Below are positions 1 through 11,351 of a stretch of DNA of 64,000 nucleotides, in pieces. This DNA is from Mesostigma viride (taxonomy: Eukaryota; Streptophyta; Mesostigmatophyceae; Mesostigmatales; Mesostigmataceae). Location of the stretch: contig RPFO01000114.1 in the NCBI GenBank assembly GCA_009746045.1, positions 1-64,000 on the forward strand, written 5' to 3'. A program made the translations under genes and the position numbers. Under the pieces are notes generated by a model that had not been told where the DNA came from, made no database searches, and was given only the letters and a program-made list of their open reading frames with translations. How positions within the stretch are numbered: the first letter of the stretch is position 1; each line of letters begins with the position of its first letter.

Positions 1-440
1 CTTCTCTTGAGATCCAACTTATGAACTTGATTGACTTGTCCACCATTTCGCCTCCGTGTACTCCTTTGGTTTTCCACTTGAACTTTTCGTGGCCCTTGGA
101 CTTGACTTGGTTGACGAAAATCATAGGCCAGCTCACCGTTGAAGGTGTCAGATTGCTTTGCGAAATCGGCCGCCGCTTCAACGCGTAGTGGGCGAGATAT
201 TGAAGACCGGAACACTCGTATTATAGCCATCGTACATCCTTAGGGGGCTTGCCTAGGATGAGGTCGCCAATATCACAGATAGTCTTCACCTTATTCTTTC
301 TGTCAATAAGCTTCTTGGAGATCCTGGACAATGTCGTTCGTCGCCTTTTTTTTTTTTAGCCATGCTGGAAGGTATATTAACAGCACACAAAATACACATG
401 AAGCGAAATGATTAAGAGAGTAATCTGAACTCTGGCATCC

Positions 441-712
441 TAGCTCTGCAGCGCGACCTTAGCGTTTAAAAAATTAAAAAAACATTGTACAAACCTTTGC
501 CTTTCCCTTCCCCTTCGGAGTTGGCTCGGGCTCATTTTCTTCCTCCTCCTCCTCCTCATCCGTGCTCCTCCTCCTCTTCCTCCTCGTCCACCTCCTGCTT
601 CCTCTCCTCCTCTTCCTTCTCGTCCACCTCCTGCATGAAAAAAAATAATAATTCAGACGATGACATAAAAAAAACGAGCATTAATTTTTTAACGTTGCTC
701 TGCGGAGCGACC
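441..712. repeat. Palindrome copies in two introns (441-460 and 691-712)
   Basis: Two degenerate copies of the CTGCAG-centred palindrome. The first lies in the intron 365-494 and has only its right arm well kept; the second, with central CTGCGGAG, lies in the intron 631-751. Both sit between the splice donor and acceptor of the minus-strand gene. Confidence 0.6.
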
Positions 713-2215
713 CCAACCCTAAGCTTGAACAGTAAAATGAAACAAATTTACCTCTACGTTCTCCGTCCCCATCCCTTCGACCTCTTCAAAAGGTTGATCG
801 TCATCCTGCAAGACGAAACGTGCGTTCAGATAAATATACAAGTCAGTCAAAACAGGAACTATTTCTTTGAATATCCTATCTTCACAAATCGACCCCGAAC
901 CTTTAGCGGCATTGCTTACCCCGGTTCCACGCTGAAGGACTTGTCCCTCAAAACATGGAATGTCACCCCTGGCGGGAAGTAGAGCAAGAAATGCGTTCAT
1001 CGTTAGTAACAATTTTCAACAAAAGAAATACACAACACTAATCTAAACGGACTGAATAAAAATGTACACAAATGTCAATAATTACCTCAATGTCAAATCT
1101 CCACTCCCGCAACACTTGTCCGATCGGCCACATCTCAGATGGAGTTGTGTGGCTCAGTTCTCGTTTTCGAAAAACGTCCGAAGAAAAACAAGTGAATAGC
1201 ATGTCCTGACTCCATGATTTCTCGTTTATGTTCGCCGTCACTAACGACAGGCAGTCGTCGATCCCCTTGTACTCAAGCCATGCGACAACCTCCTTTCGTG
1301 GGGGCTCATACTGTCCGGCCATGTCGAACTCCCCACTCTGACGAAAAACGCAGGATCTCATCCTCGCACACAACTGAAGAAACAATTCAACAGCTCGACT
1401 CGGAAGAATAGGGTCTGGGTTCACCCTAAACTGCGCCATCCACACTGAACGACGAAAGGAAGTGCGATCTAACCCCATCCAAATCTTCAATCACTTCCGA
1501 ACCAGCCCTGAACACTCGGGAGATACCGAGTGGTCCATGGCGATCAGAAAGTCGCCGAAGACATCCCAGTCGAACTGTGCAGCCTTGAACCCTTTCTTCA
1601 AGAGCAGATTGACATCCGTTTCCGTCAGCGGGGAGGTGTCCCAATCCTCACCTGTCTTCCCCTGCTCTAGGACCTGGTACATTTCCCACCTGCAGACAGA
1701 TATGATGATGTCAAAATACTCGTGTGACAATGGGTGCTGTCTCGTGTCCTTGCAGTACTGTTTGGTCGCACAAGACAGCTTGATCCAGACGAGCAGGCTT
1801 CGAGGAACATAAGCTGTAACATCCACTGCGTCGGGTATATTCGACCCGCACTCGGTAACAAGCAACTCGAAGGTGTCGAAGAGAGATGCCATTTCTTCCC
1901 CTTCCCCTTTTGCCTCTAAGGCTCCGCCCCATGACTTCGAACAAAAGGCACGAAGACCAGATTCACTCCAAGGGTTCATTATCTCATCAAGGCCTGGCCA
2001 TATCATGTATTACTTTCCATCCTTCTCATGCCAGACACCGTCATCGATCGCAACTTCGATCTCCTTCGACACAAAGGTGCTCAAGAACGACTTGGCGTCA
2101 TCGTTCAGATGTTTTTCGTAAGTCGTCAACCATGACTTCCAAGTTTCCAAGCCCCTCAAACTGGATCGGCTGCACACAGGTCCACAAAACGAAAAAACAT
2201 AATCGGAAAAAAAGT

Positions 2216-2690
2216 TTAGGGTCACTCTGCGAAGTGACCCTTCATAAAAAAATCTCAAACAGAACGAACGACTAACTGACATGCACTATGAAGCGGCGAA
2301 AAAATTATTAGCTCACCCGCAATTTCTCCTCCCCACTCCCAACCTCGGCGTTCCCTGAGACTCTGTCTCATCTCCCCCTTTCTTCCTCTGGATGCAGCAA
2401 GACAGAGGAAAGCATACTCGTTTGAAAAAGTTTAGGGTCACTCTGCGAAATGACCCTCCATAAATTAATCACACATGCGAAAGGAAACGGCAACTCAGAA
2501 ATGATGGACAAATGAACAAAGAACAAAGGCGAAAAACACAGGATTACTTATCGCTCACCTCCGTTGTTGTCCCGCTCTTCTTGGGATCCTCTGACTTCTT
2601 TTCGTCTGCCCCCCGCTTCCTCTGAAATCAAAACAACAGGGAAAAGCATAACTTGTTGGTTCAGGTTAGGGTCACTCTGCGAAATGACCC
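2216..2690. repeat. Three intronic copies of the GGGTCACTCTGC palindrome
   Basis: Copies at 2216-2242, 2434-2457 and 2668-2690 read on the plus strand as GGGTCACTCTGCGAARTGACCC. Each lies in a different consecutive short intron (147-171 bp) of the minus-strand gene, about 40-50 bases before the 3' splice site. Outside the palindrome and a short T-rich flank the introns do not look alike. The arms pair to form a 7-8 bp stem in RNA. Confidence 0.85.
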
Positions 2691-4321
2691 ATTCATGGTC
2701 AGACGAGCTTAGCAGAGATAAGGAATAACGAAACCGTTAAAAAAAACACGCACACTAATGGGGGTAAAAACTGTTTCTCACCTGAGACGGCTCCGTACCC
2801 TCCTTCTCCGAGACCCCCGCGGTCTTCCCATCCACCTCCGTCGACTTTTCTGCAGCCTGCGCCTTCCTGCGCTCCTCCTCAAGTTTGGCTTGGTATTTCA
2901 GGCGTGCCGCCACACCCGCCTCCATCATCCTCTTCCCCTCCTCCTGCACCTTCCTCTTCGCCTTTGCCTCCTCGTCCTTCTTTTTCCTTTCCTCATTCGC
3001 CTTTCTCTCCTTTTCGTCCGCTCCCACGACGCCCTCCTCTTCCTGCGCTCCGCCTCCTCCATCTCCGCAGCTTCCATTTCTGCCTGCTTCGCCTCTCGCT
3101 CTGCCCTTTCCTTCTTCACCCATTCCCTCTGCTCCCTTTCCAGGAGCTCCTGGGCGGCCTTCCGTTCCTTGTCCTTTTTCTCCAGATTCACCAGATCTTC
3201 GGCGTGCTGCGTTGCCTGATCCAGATAAGAAGTCAGAAGTGCCATGCGGTCATTCCTTCTCTTTCTTTCCTCCTCCGGAAGATCCTCCAGTGGCCTTGGG
3301 TCTGCCTTGTCCCTGTCCTCCATGCTGATCAGGAGGTCAATGTTCTTCTGCAGATCACGCAGGAACCGCTCATGGTCATCCTCCTTCTCCTCCCATTCCG
3401 CTCTTGCTTTCTTTCTTGCCTGTGGGGAGCGGCTCCTCGGAGGTGAGTTTGACGACCGGCGCTTGGGTGGCGACCGGCGCTTGGGCGGAGACTTCCGACC
3501 TGGAGACTTTGCAGGCGACTTGGGCGGTGATCGGGACTTGGAGGTCGCCCCCTTCTTTGGAGGGGAGCTTTGGGGAGACGCGGGCTGCGAGCTGGGCTGT
3601 GAGGTCGAGCCTCGGGTAGGGACCTTGAAGGAGACCTGGGCGACGTGCTGACCTTCGAGGTCGAAGCCTCGTGGTGGGACCTTAGAGGTGACTTGGGCGG
3701 CGGGCTGCCCTGCTCAGACGCCTCGTGGTGGGCCCTTGGAGAAGACTTGGGCGGCGAGCTGGGCTTCGAGGTAACCACCTCGACGGGGGCGGACCTCGGC
3801 GAGTTTGAGGTCGACTTCCCGCGGACGGGGGACTCCTTGTTGATGGCGGGCCGCTGGGGAGACTGTGGAGACACAACGGAGCTGGACCCAGCCCCGGCAG
3901 CCTGTGCCTCAGGTGCGGGCCGCTGAGGAGACTGTGGAGACACAACGGAGCTGGACCCAGCCCCGGCAGCCTGTGCCTCAGGTGCGGGCCGCTTGGGAGA
4001 TTTGGAGGCCGACGCCTCCACGGAGCTTGGCCCAGCCCCGGCAGCAAGCATTGTTGACAGAGGAGGAAACTCCTCTACGCCCTTGGGCGGAGAGGCGGGT
4101 GGCGTACTATACTTAGGAGACTCGCTCGTCGACTTGACCTTGTCGACATAGGTGGCCCTCTCCACCTCTTTTCCCTTCTGAAGCAAGGAGGCCCTCTCCT
4201 GCTCCTCCTTTTCCTTCTGAAGCTGAACTTCCCTCTCCTTCTCTTGTTCCTTCTGCGGCAAATAAGGAAAAACAAATAGATCAATGTCGGATGAAGAAAG
4301 TGTAAATTCGCATCAGCGTGA

Positions 4322-4345
4322 GGGGTGGCGCTGCAGCGCTACCCT
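4322..4345. repeat. Palindrome copy, GGGGTGGCGCTGCAGCGCTA core
   Basis: A single copy lying upstream of the first visible exon of the minus-strand gene, presumably inside its upstream intron. The centre GGCGCTGCAGCGC is a good inverted repeat. Confidence 0.75.
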
Positions 4346-4411
4346 AAGAAGAAACAAGGATGAAATCCCATTCAGGTTTGGGGAAAAAAAATCGAAGATG
4401 TAACTTTTATA

Positions 4412-4920
4412 AACGTATCTGGAAAGGGTGACTCGGCAGCGCGACCTTACAACACAAATGTGATTGAATAACGTATCTTGGAAAGGTCACTCGGAAGCGC
4501 TACCCTACAAACAAAATGTTATTGAATAACGTATCTGGAAAGGGTGACTCTGCAGCACTACCCTACAAACAAAATGTTATTGAATAACGTATCTGGAAAG
4601 GGTGACTCTGCAACGCGACCCTACAACCAAAATGTGATTGAATAACGTATCTTGGAAAGGTGACTCTGCAGCGCTACCCTACAAACAAAATGTTATTGAA
4701 TAACGTATCCGGAAAGGGTGACTCTGCATCGCGACCCTACAACCAAAATGTGATTGAATAACGTATCTTGGAAAGGTGACTCTGCAGCGCGACCCTACCA
4801 ACAAAATGTTATTGAATAACGCATCTTGGAAAGGTGACTCTGCAGCGCGACCCTACCAACAAAATGTTATTGAATAACGCATCTTGGAAAGGTGACTCTG
4901 CAGCGCGACCCTACAAACAC
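4412..4920. repeat. Tandem array of 58-59 bp units, each carrying the palindrome
   Basis: Eight to nine head-to-tail units. Each begins AATAACGTATCTKGAAAGG, continues with GTGACTCTGCAGCGCGACCC or a near variant, and ends with a spacer close to TACAAACAAAATGTKATTG. Units differ at a few positions, including within the palindrome arms. The same palindrome occurs singly in introns of the neighbouring genes, so this is a local amplification of one copy with its flank. Confidence 0.9.
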
Positions 4921-4942
4921 TGAATGGAAGTTTGCATTGTGA

Positions 4943-5023
4943 GGGGGTCACTCTGCAGCGCGACCTTACAAACAAAGACTGCGACATTGCGCAAGGGTAG
5001 GGGTCACTCTGCAGAGCGACCCT
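4943..5023. repeat. Two single palindrome copies between the tandem array and the minisatellite
   Basis: Copies at 4943-4966 and 4999-5023 share the core GGGGTCACTCTGCAGMGCGACC. They form the junction between the 58-59 bp array and the 30-bp minisatellite. Confidence 0.8.
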
Positions 5024-5061
5024 ACCCAAAAACAATACTAACCACTCCCCAAAAAAATCAC

Positions 5062-8000
5062 GCATGGATGGTGGTGGTGGGTGGCTGGCATGCATGGATG
5101 GTGGTGGTGGGTGGCTGGCACGCATGGATGGTGGTGGTGGGTGGCTGGCACGCATGGATGATGGTGGTGGGTGGCTGGCATGCATGGATGGTGGTGGTGG
5201 GTGGCTGGCATGCATGGATGGTGGTGGTGGGTGGCTGGCATGCATGGATGGTGGTGGTGGGTGGCTGGCATGCATGGATGGTGGTGGTGGGGTGCTGGCA
5301 CGCATGGATGGTGGTGGTGGGTGGCTGGCATGCATGGATGGTGGTGGTGGGGTGCTGGCACGCATGGATGGTGGTGGTGGGGTGCTGGCATGCATGGATG
5401 GTGGTGGTGGGGTGCTGGCACGCATGGATGGTGGTGGTGGGGTGCTGGCATGCATGGATGATGGTGGTGGGGTGCTGGCATGCATGGATGGTGGTGGTGG
5501 GTGGCTGGCATGCATGGATGGTGGTGGTGGGTGGCTGGCATGCATGGATGGTGGTGGTGGGGTGCTGGCACGCATGGATGGTGGTGGTGGGGTGCTGGCA
5601 CGCATGGATGGTGGTGGTGGGTGGCTGGCATGCATGGATGGTGGTGGTGGGGTGCTGGCACGCATGGATGGTGGTGGTGGGGTGCTGGCATGCATGGATG
5701 GTGGTGGTGGGGTGCTGGCATGCATGGATGGTGGTGGTGGGGTGCTGGCACGCATGGATGGTGGTGGTGGGTGCTGGCATGCATGGATGATGGTGGTGGG
5801 GTGCTGGCATGCATGGATGGTGGTGGTGGGTGGCTGGCATGCATGGATGGTGGTGGTGGGTGGCTGGCATGCATGGATGGTGGTGGTGGGGTGCTGGCAC
5901 GCATGGATGGTGGTGGTGGGGTGCTGGCACGCATGGATGGTGGTGGTGGGTGGCTGGCATGCATGGATGGTGGTGGTGGGGTGCTGGCACGCATGGATGG
6001 TGGTGGTGGGGTGCTGGCACGCATGGATGGTGGTGGTGGGTGGCTGGCATGCATGGATGGTGGTGGTGGGGTGCTGGCACGCATGGATGGTGGTGGTGGG
6101 GTGCTGGCATGCATGGATGATGGTGGTGGGGTGCTGGCATGCATGGATGGTGGTGGTGGGGTGCTGGCATGCATGGATGGTGGTGGTGGGTGGCTGGCAT
6201 GCATGGATGGTGGTGGTGGGGTGCTGGCACGCATGGATGGTGGTGGTGGGGTGCTGGCACGCATGGATGGTGGTGGTGGGGTGCTGGCATGCATGGATGG
6301 TGGTGGTGGGTGCTGGCACGCATGGATGGTGGTGGTGGGGTGCTGGCACGCATGGATGGTGGTGGTGGGGTGCTGGCATGCATGGATGATGGTGGTGGGG
6401 TGCTGGCATGCATGGATGGTGGTGGTGGGTGGCTGGCATGCATGGATGGTGGTGGTGGGTGGCTGGCATGCATGGATGGTGGTGGTGGGGTGCTGGCACG
6501 CATGGATGGTGGTGGTGGGGTGCTGGCACGCATGGATGGTGGTGGTGGGTGGCTGGCACGCATGGATGGTGGTGGTGGGTGCTGGCACGCATGGATGGTG
6601 GTGGTGGGGTGCTGGCACGCATGGATGGTGGTGGTGGGTGGCTGGCATGCATGGATGGTGGTGGTGGGTGCTGGCACGCATGGATGGTGGTGGTGGGGTG
6701 CTGGCATGCATGGATGATGGTGGTGGGGTGCTGGCATGCATGGATGGTGGTGGTGGGTGGCTGGCATGCATGGATGGTGGTGGTGGGTGGCTGGCATGCA
6801 TGGATGGTGGTGGTGGGGTGCTGGCACGCATGGATGGTGGTGGTGGGGTGCTGGCACGCATGGATGGTGGTGGTGGGGTGCTGGCATGCATGGATGGTGG
6901 TGGTGGGGTGCTGGCACGCATGGATGGTGGTGGTGGGGTGCTGGCACGCATGGATGGTGGTGGTGGGTGGCTGGCATGCATGGATGGTGGTGGTGGGGTG
7001 CTGGCACGCATGGATGGTGGTGGTGGGGTGCTGGCATGCATGGATGGTGGTGGTGGGGTGCTGGCATGCATGGATGGTGGTGGTGGGTGGCTGGCATGCA
7101 TGGATGGTGGTGGTGGGTGGCTGGCACGCATGGATGGTGGTGGTGGGTGGCTGGCATGCATGGATGGTGGTGGTGGGTGGCTGGCACGCATGGATGGTGG
7201 TGGTGGGGTGCTGGCACGCATGGATGGTGGTGGTGGGTGCTGGCACGCATGGATGGTGGTGGTGGGTGGCTGGCATGCATGGATGGTGGTGGTGGGTGCT
7301 GGCACGCATGGATGGTGGTGGTGGGTGCTGGCATGCATGGATGATGGTGGTGGGGTGCTGGCATGCATGGATGGTGGTGGTGGGTGGCTGGCATGCATGG
7401 ATGATGGTGGTGGGGTGCTGGCATGCATGGATGGTGGTGGTGGGTGGCTGGCATGCATGGATGGTGGTGGTGGGTGGCTGGCACGCATGGATGGTGGTGG
7501 TGGGTGGCTGGCACGCATGGATGGTGGTGGTGGGTGGCTGGCACGCATGGATGGTGGTGGTGGGTGGCTGGCACGCATGGATGGTGGTGGTGGGTGGCTG
7601 GCACGCATGGATGGTGGTGGTGGGGTGCTGGCACGCATGGATGGTGGTGGTGGGTGGCTGGCATGCATGGATGGTGGTGGTGGGTGGCTGGCACGCATGG
7701 ATGGTGGTGGTGGGGTGCTGGCACGCATGGATGGTGGTGGTGGGGTGCTGGCACGCATGGATGGTGGTGGTGGGTGGCTGGCATGCATGGATGGTGGTGG
7801 TGGGGTGCTGGCACGCATGGATGGTGGTGGTGGGGTGCTGGCATGCATGGATGATGGTGGTGGGGTGCTGGCATGCATGGATGGTGGTGGTGGGTGGCTG
7901 GCATGCATGGATGATGGTGGTGGGGTGCTGGCATGCATGGATGGTGGTGGTGGGTGGCTGGCATGCATGGATGGTGGTGGTGGGTGGCTGGCACGCATGG

Positions 8001-8552
8001 ATGGTGGTGGTGGGGTGCTGGCACGCATGGATGGTGGTGGTGGGGTGCTGGCACGCATGGATGGTGGTGGTGGGGTGCTGGCATGCATGGATGGTGGTGG
8101 TGGGGTGCTGGCACGCATGGATGGTGGTGGTGGGTGCTGGCACGCATGGATGGTGGTGGTGGGTGGCTGGCATGCATGGATGGTGGTGGTGGGGTGCTGG
8201 CACGCATGGATGGTGGTGGTGGGGTGCTGGCATGCATGGATGGTGGTGGTGGGGTGCTGGCATGCATGGATGGTGGTGGTGGGTGGCTGGCACGCATGGA
8301 TGGTGGTGGTGGGGTGCTGGCATGCATGGATGGTGGTGGTGGGTGGCTGGCATGCATGGATGGTGGTGGTGGGTGGCTGGCACGCATGGATGGTGGTGGT
8401 GGGGTGCTGGCATGCATGGATGATGGTGGTGGGGTGCTGGCATGCATGGATGGTGGTGGTGGGTGGCTGGCACGCATGGATGGTGGTGGTGGGTGGCTGG
8501 CACGCATGGATGATGGTGGTGGGGTGCTGGCATGCATGGATGGTGGTGGTGG
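5062..8552. repeat. 30-bp minisatellite, about 116 units
   Basis: The basic unit is 30 bp: a GTGGTGGTGG run, then GTGGCTGG or GGTGCTGG, then CATGCATGGATG or CACGCATGGATG. Variants occur at four places: GGTGG or GTGCT, CATGC or CACGC, ATGGTGG or ATGATGG, and a few units one base short (29 bp). The rare ATGATGG variant recurs at spacings of about 327, 330, 269 and 329 bp in the left half, each time followed by a similar order of variants, so there is higher-order structure near 11 units. Because 30 is divisible by three and the unit has no stop, several frames on both strands stay open for hundreds of codons. These reading frames (Trp/Gly-rich or His/Pro-rich) are consequences of the repeat, not evidence for a protein. 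Confidence 0.97.
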
Positions 8553-8553
8553 A

Positions 8554-9056
8554 CATATCGCTGGCTGAGGACCAACACGAAAAAAGAAGCCATATCGCTG
8601 GCTGAGGACCAACACGAAAAAAGAAAACATATCGCTGGCTGACGACCAACACGAAAAAAGAAAACATATCGCTGGCTGACGACCAACACGAAAAAAGAAA
8701 ACATTTAGCTGGCTTAGGACCAACACGAAAAAAGAAAACATTTAGCTGGCAGAGGACCAATACGAAAAAATACTCTGGTCGCTCGCTGAGGACCAACCCT
8801 TAAAAAGAAGCCGTGTCGCTGGCTGAGGACCAACACGAAAAAAGAAAACATATTGCTGGCTGAGGACCAACCCTAAAAAAGAAGGCATATCGCTGGCTGA
8901 GGACCAACACGAAAAAAGAAGCCATGTCGCTGGCTGAGGACCAACCCTTAAAAAGAAGGCATATCGCTGGCCGAGAACCAACCAGAAAAAAGAAGTCATG
9001 TCGCTGGCTGAGGACCAACACGAAAAAACAAGCCATATCGCTGGCTGAGGACTACA
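8554..9056. repeat. 37-bp tandem repeat, about 13-14 units
   Basis: Units start CATATCGCTGGCTGAGGACC and end with AACACGAAAAAAGAAGC or variants. Successive starts at 8554, 8591 and 8628 give the 37-bp period. Later units drift (for example CATTTAGCTGGC). The array begins directly where the 30-bp minisatellite stops. The period is not divisible by three, so coding is unlikely. Confidence 0.93.
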
Positions 9057-9839
9057 AAAGGGCATCATAGACGCCACCCTGCTCGCGCGAGTAAGTAGGG
9101 GTTCGTTGCACATTTACCTGCACGCATAAATCAGGAAGGGGGAAAAACGGCATTGAACAGGACCACGATTAGAATTGGGCTAGCTATAAACTAACCGGAC
9201 CATTTGAAGGCATAGCAACAAACATCACGCTCGACATCAAAAAAGACTGCGCTGTTGATGCACCTTTTTCATTATGGCGGCGAGTTGAGGCGGCAGATTC
9301 CTCACCATCTTCAGCTAGGCAGCGATGATTATTACAGAAAACAGCTATGGCGGCAGCAGTGGTGGTGCGGTTTTCGAAACCCAACAGCTGTTGTGACCGA
9401 TCGTCCGTGGAGCGACCCCTGTCAACGGCCCAGCGTAACCGGCGTTCAGGACGGAAAACGTGGCATGCTCGCCATTCGGCCAACGAGGCGAAACGCGGCG
9501 CTAGATTATTCTTATTGACAAACCGCGCATGCGGATTGGACGACTCACAATGTGACGTAATCCAAGCGTCGGTCTTCACGGTCCCGCAGGTATAAAAAGG
9601 AACAACACGCAGCCAATTTGACGCTACAATCGGGATGTTTGGATTCGGGCGTCACCATGCTGCCGTGGATAACGACGTCCGCGGTTCGATTCTAGCGTGA
9701 GCCCGGTGCTTTTTTGCACGTCGTCTGAGAGATCATCTGTCATATTACCACCAGTCGTCACTCTGCAAAGCGACGTGCCTACTGCCACGTGGTATGGCAA
9801 AAATTTCGAATGCAGAACTTTTGGGGTATACAAATAAAT
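9057..9839. other. Spacer with no recognised gene
   Basis: Short overlapping open frames on both strands (the longest 9184-9579 on minus, 131 codons) have no recognisable domain. One degenerate palindrome copy lies at 9755-9774. A GGTTCGATTC box at about 9680 followed by a T6 run near 9710 resembles a pol III B box and terminator, but a cloverleaf cannot be drawn cleanly. Confidence 0.5.
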
Positions 9840-10370
9840 ATATTAATGAATCGGGTATAGTAAATGTATGGGGATATATACTAACATGCTAGCCAATATA
9901 TTTATACTTTCTGCTGTCCATATGCTTATTATTATGATTATTGTTATGAATATGATATATGTTCTTTCTAATATTTGTTAAATATATTTTCCTATTTACT
10001 GCTAACTTACTGTACTAGTTTATTATATAAATGACTAGTACTAGATAGATTAATGCCATGAATACAAATTTAAAATATAGATTAAATTTTATGACAATAT
10101 TACATATATTTATGGACATCACTCTTTTTTTCATACAATAAGTAGAAAATATTTAGTATTAGAGATAGCTAGTCTGTCCAGTTCATATTTCTTTTATCTA
10201 AACAATAATGATTGTAATAGAAATAGTACTAAATACTAATTAAAACTATATAAATACCAATAAATACTTTCCATATTTCTGCTACATAATTAAACAATAA
10301 TGATTAAAACAATTATGTTCAATATTCAATTTCATTTAGTAGAATCTTAAATAATTCCATGAATTAATTC
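9840..10370. other. AT-rich island, non-coding
   Basis: About 530 bases rich in A and T with sharp edges; the flanks are of mixed composition. No open frame of note on either strand. It lies upstream of the transposase-gene region. Origin unknown: it could be a UTR or intron, decayed AT-rich repeat, or organelle-derived sequence. Confidence 0.6.
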
Positions 10371-10472
10371 ACGTATTTTCCTGTCTTGGTGTGATCATCC
10401 AGGTACCTCGGCAACGACACGACACGCCTGAAAAATGAGCCGGGAAGGTGTGTTTCCAATGATGCAAATCTT

Positions 10473-10659
10473 GGTCGCGCTGCAGCGCGACCTCTTCTCA
10501 GTTCCATACGAAAAGGCCTTAAAACTTGTGTGTAACTTCGCAAGGGTCGCGCTGCAGAGCTACCAAAAATTTCATGAAGTTTGACTTTCTCTATATTTGC
10601 TTCGCAATTGAGATTCTTTTGTATCTGCGAAGAAGGTGGGGTCATTTCGCGGAGTCACC
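10473..10659. repeat. Three palindrome copies, the third split by Ty3 element 1
   Basis: GGTCGCGCTGCAGCGCGACC at 10473-10492 is a perfect 20-base palindrome. A second, imperfect copy is at 10543-10564. A third (GGGGTCATTTCGCGGAGTCACC) ends exactly at 10659, where the retrotransposon begins; its last five bases TCACC are the target site duplicated at 19000-19004. All three lie before the 19051 acceptor of the transposase-like gene. Confidence 0.85.
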
Positions 10660-11333
10660 TGTTACGGCCCAGACCTTTGTATGGGCGTAACAACTAACAA
10701 TGCCTTCAATAAATAAGTCGAAAGTCATTAGTTATTCGTTTGGGACTTTCGATAGCTCGCTTTCATAGTCCGCCGGACTATAGGACTCATTTCGGGACTT
10801 ATTTGGGAATTTGTCCTAAGTTCGGGACTTTGTGTGTTTATTTGGTACTTTGTGTGTTCCGGACCAGTTATTTTGGGCCTAGCCAGAAGTACGAGATCTT
10901 CTTGGGGCCGGGCCGGCCCTAGACGTCATACAGAACCTATTGGGGCTTGACGGCAGTATCTGGAAGATCGGCGCGCATGTCGGCGCGCCTGCACACCAAC
11001 TTGCCAGCTTGGTAGCGCAGCTAGGTGAAATTGGTCTGTGGACGATGGACTCTCTCTCTTTGGTTTGATGATTAATGAAACGAGTGTTGACGACTCTCTC
11101 AGACCAAGGGGCACTAATCCGGATGTCATTTGCCTCATGACATGCCGTGTTATATAGCTAGATTAATTAATCATGCTATAAGGCCTAGCTGAGGATAAAC
11201 CGCTGCTCAGTTAGTCAATTTACTGCGATCCTTGCTTGCTATCGCGGTACGCGGATGCGCGGCTATGCCGGCTTATTAAACTGCACCTTATACTAGATTA
11301 GATCTTTCGCACCGTCCGGCTCGGGACGTAACA
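10660..11333 (+). repeat. 5' LTR of Ty3 element 1
   Basis: Direct repeat of 18333-18999, bounded by TGTTACGG...ACGTAACA. It contains a GTTATATAGC TATA-like box near 11150. Compared with the 3' copy it has seven additional bases near 10692. Confidence 0.95.
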
Positions 11334-11334
11334 C

Positions 11335-11351
11335 TGGATCGGAGGTAGTTC
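11335..11351 (+). promoter_or_regulatory. Putative primer-binding site of Ty3 element 1
   Basis: TGGATCGGAGGTAGTTC begins one base after the 5' LTR, where a minus-strand primer site is expected. The matching tRNA was not identified. Confidence 0.5.

Larger units (their letters stand above)
1..4252 (-). pseudogene. Decayed multi-exon gene: coiled-coil, Ser/Pro/Lys-rich protein of unknown function
   Basis: I do not recognise this gene. On the minus strand GT-AG exons can be laid out at 4252-2782, 2621-2559, 2387-2317, 2169-1086, 968-920, 805-752, 630-495 and 364 to the window edge. The first visible exon starts at an acceptor, so the true start lies upstream of it. It encodes a Lys/Glu/Gln-rich coiled-coil stretch, a Ser-Pro/Lys-rich stretch with SPP-type repeats, then a second long charged coiled coil. 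The 1086-2169 exon encodes a globular-looking, Trp-containing region without a family I know. The gene is broken: the Ser/Pro stretch changes frame near 3.6 kb and the coiled coil near 3.05 kb, and in-frame stops lie at 2007-2009 (TAA), 1491-1493 (TGA) and 221-223 (TAA), with coding-like sequence on both sides. Five of the seven introns carry the CTGCAG palindrome. It may be the second gene of the transposon-like locus that also holds the transposase; that link is inference. Confidence 0.5.

Noticed and set aside
1086-2169. Alternative genetic code (TAA/TGA read as amino acids) from in-frame stops
   Set aside because: The carotene hydroxylase, thioredoxin and retrotransposon genes use TAA/TAG/TGA only as ends. 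Frame changes in the same gene point to decay.
4853-8796. Very long open frames (over 1000 codons) on both strands across 4.9-8.8 kb
   Set aside because: They arise because the 30-bp unit is divisible by three and lacks stops. The predicted proteins are pure His/Pro or Trp/Gly repeats, open in several frames at once.
5062-9056. CRISPR-like array
   Set aside because: Units are contiguous with no unique spacers, and the genome is eukaryotic.
9640-9715. tRNA gene suggested by GGTTCGATTC followed by a T6 run
   Set aside because: Acceptor and T stems pair poorly, and no anticodon arm can be drawn. At most a decayed tRNA-like piece.
10403-10447. A 45-bp exon candidate between CATCCAG and GTGTGT, upstream of the transposase-like gene
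   Set aside because: The only open phase of this segment does not match the phase required at the 19051 acceptor, so it cannot be the preceding exon as drawn.
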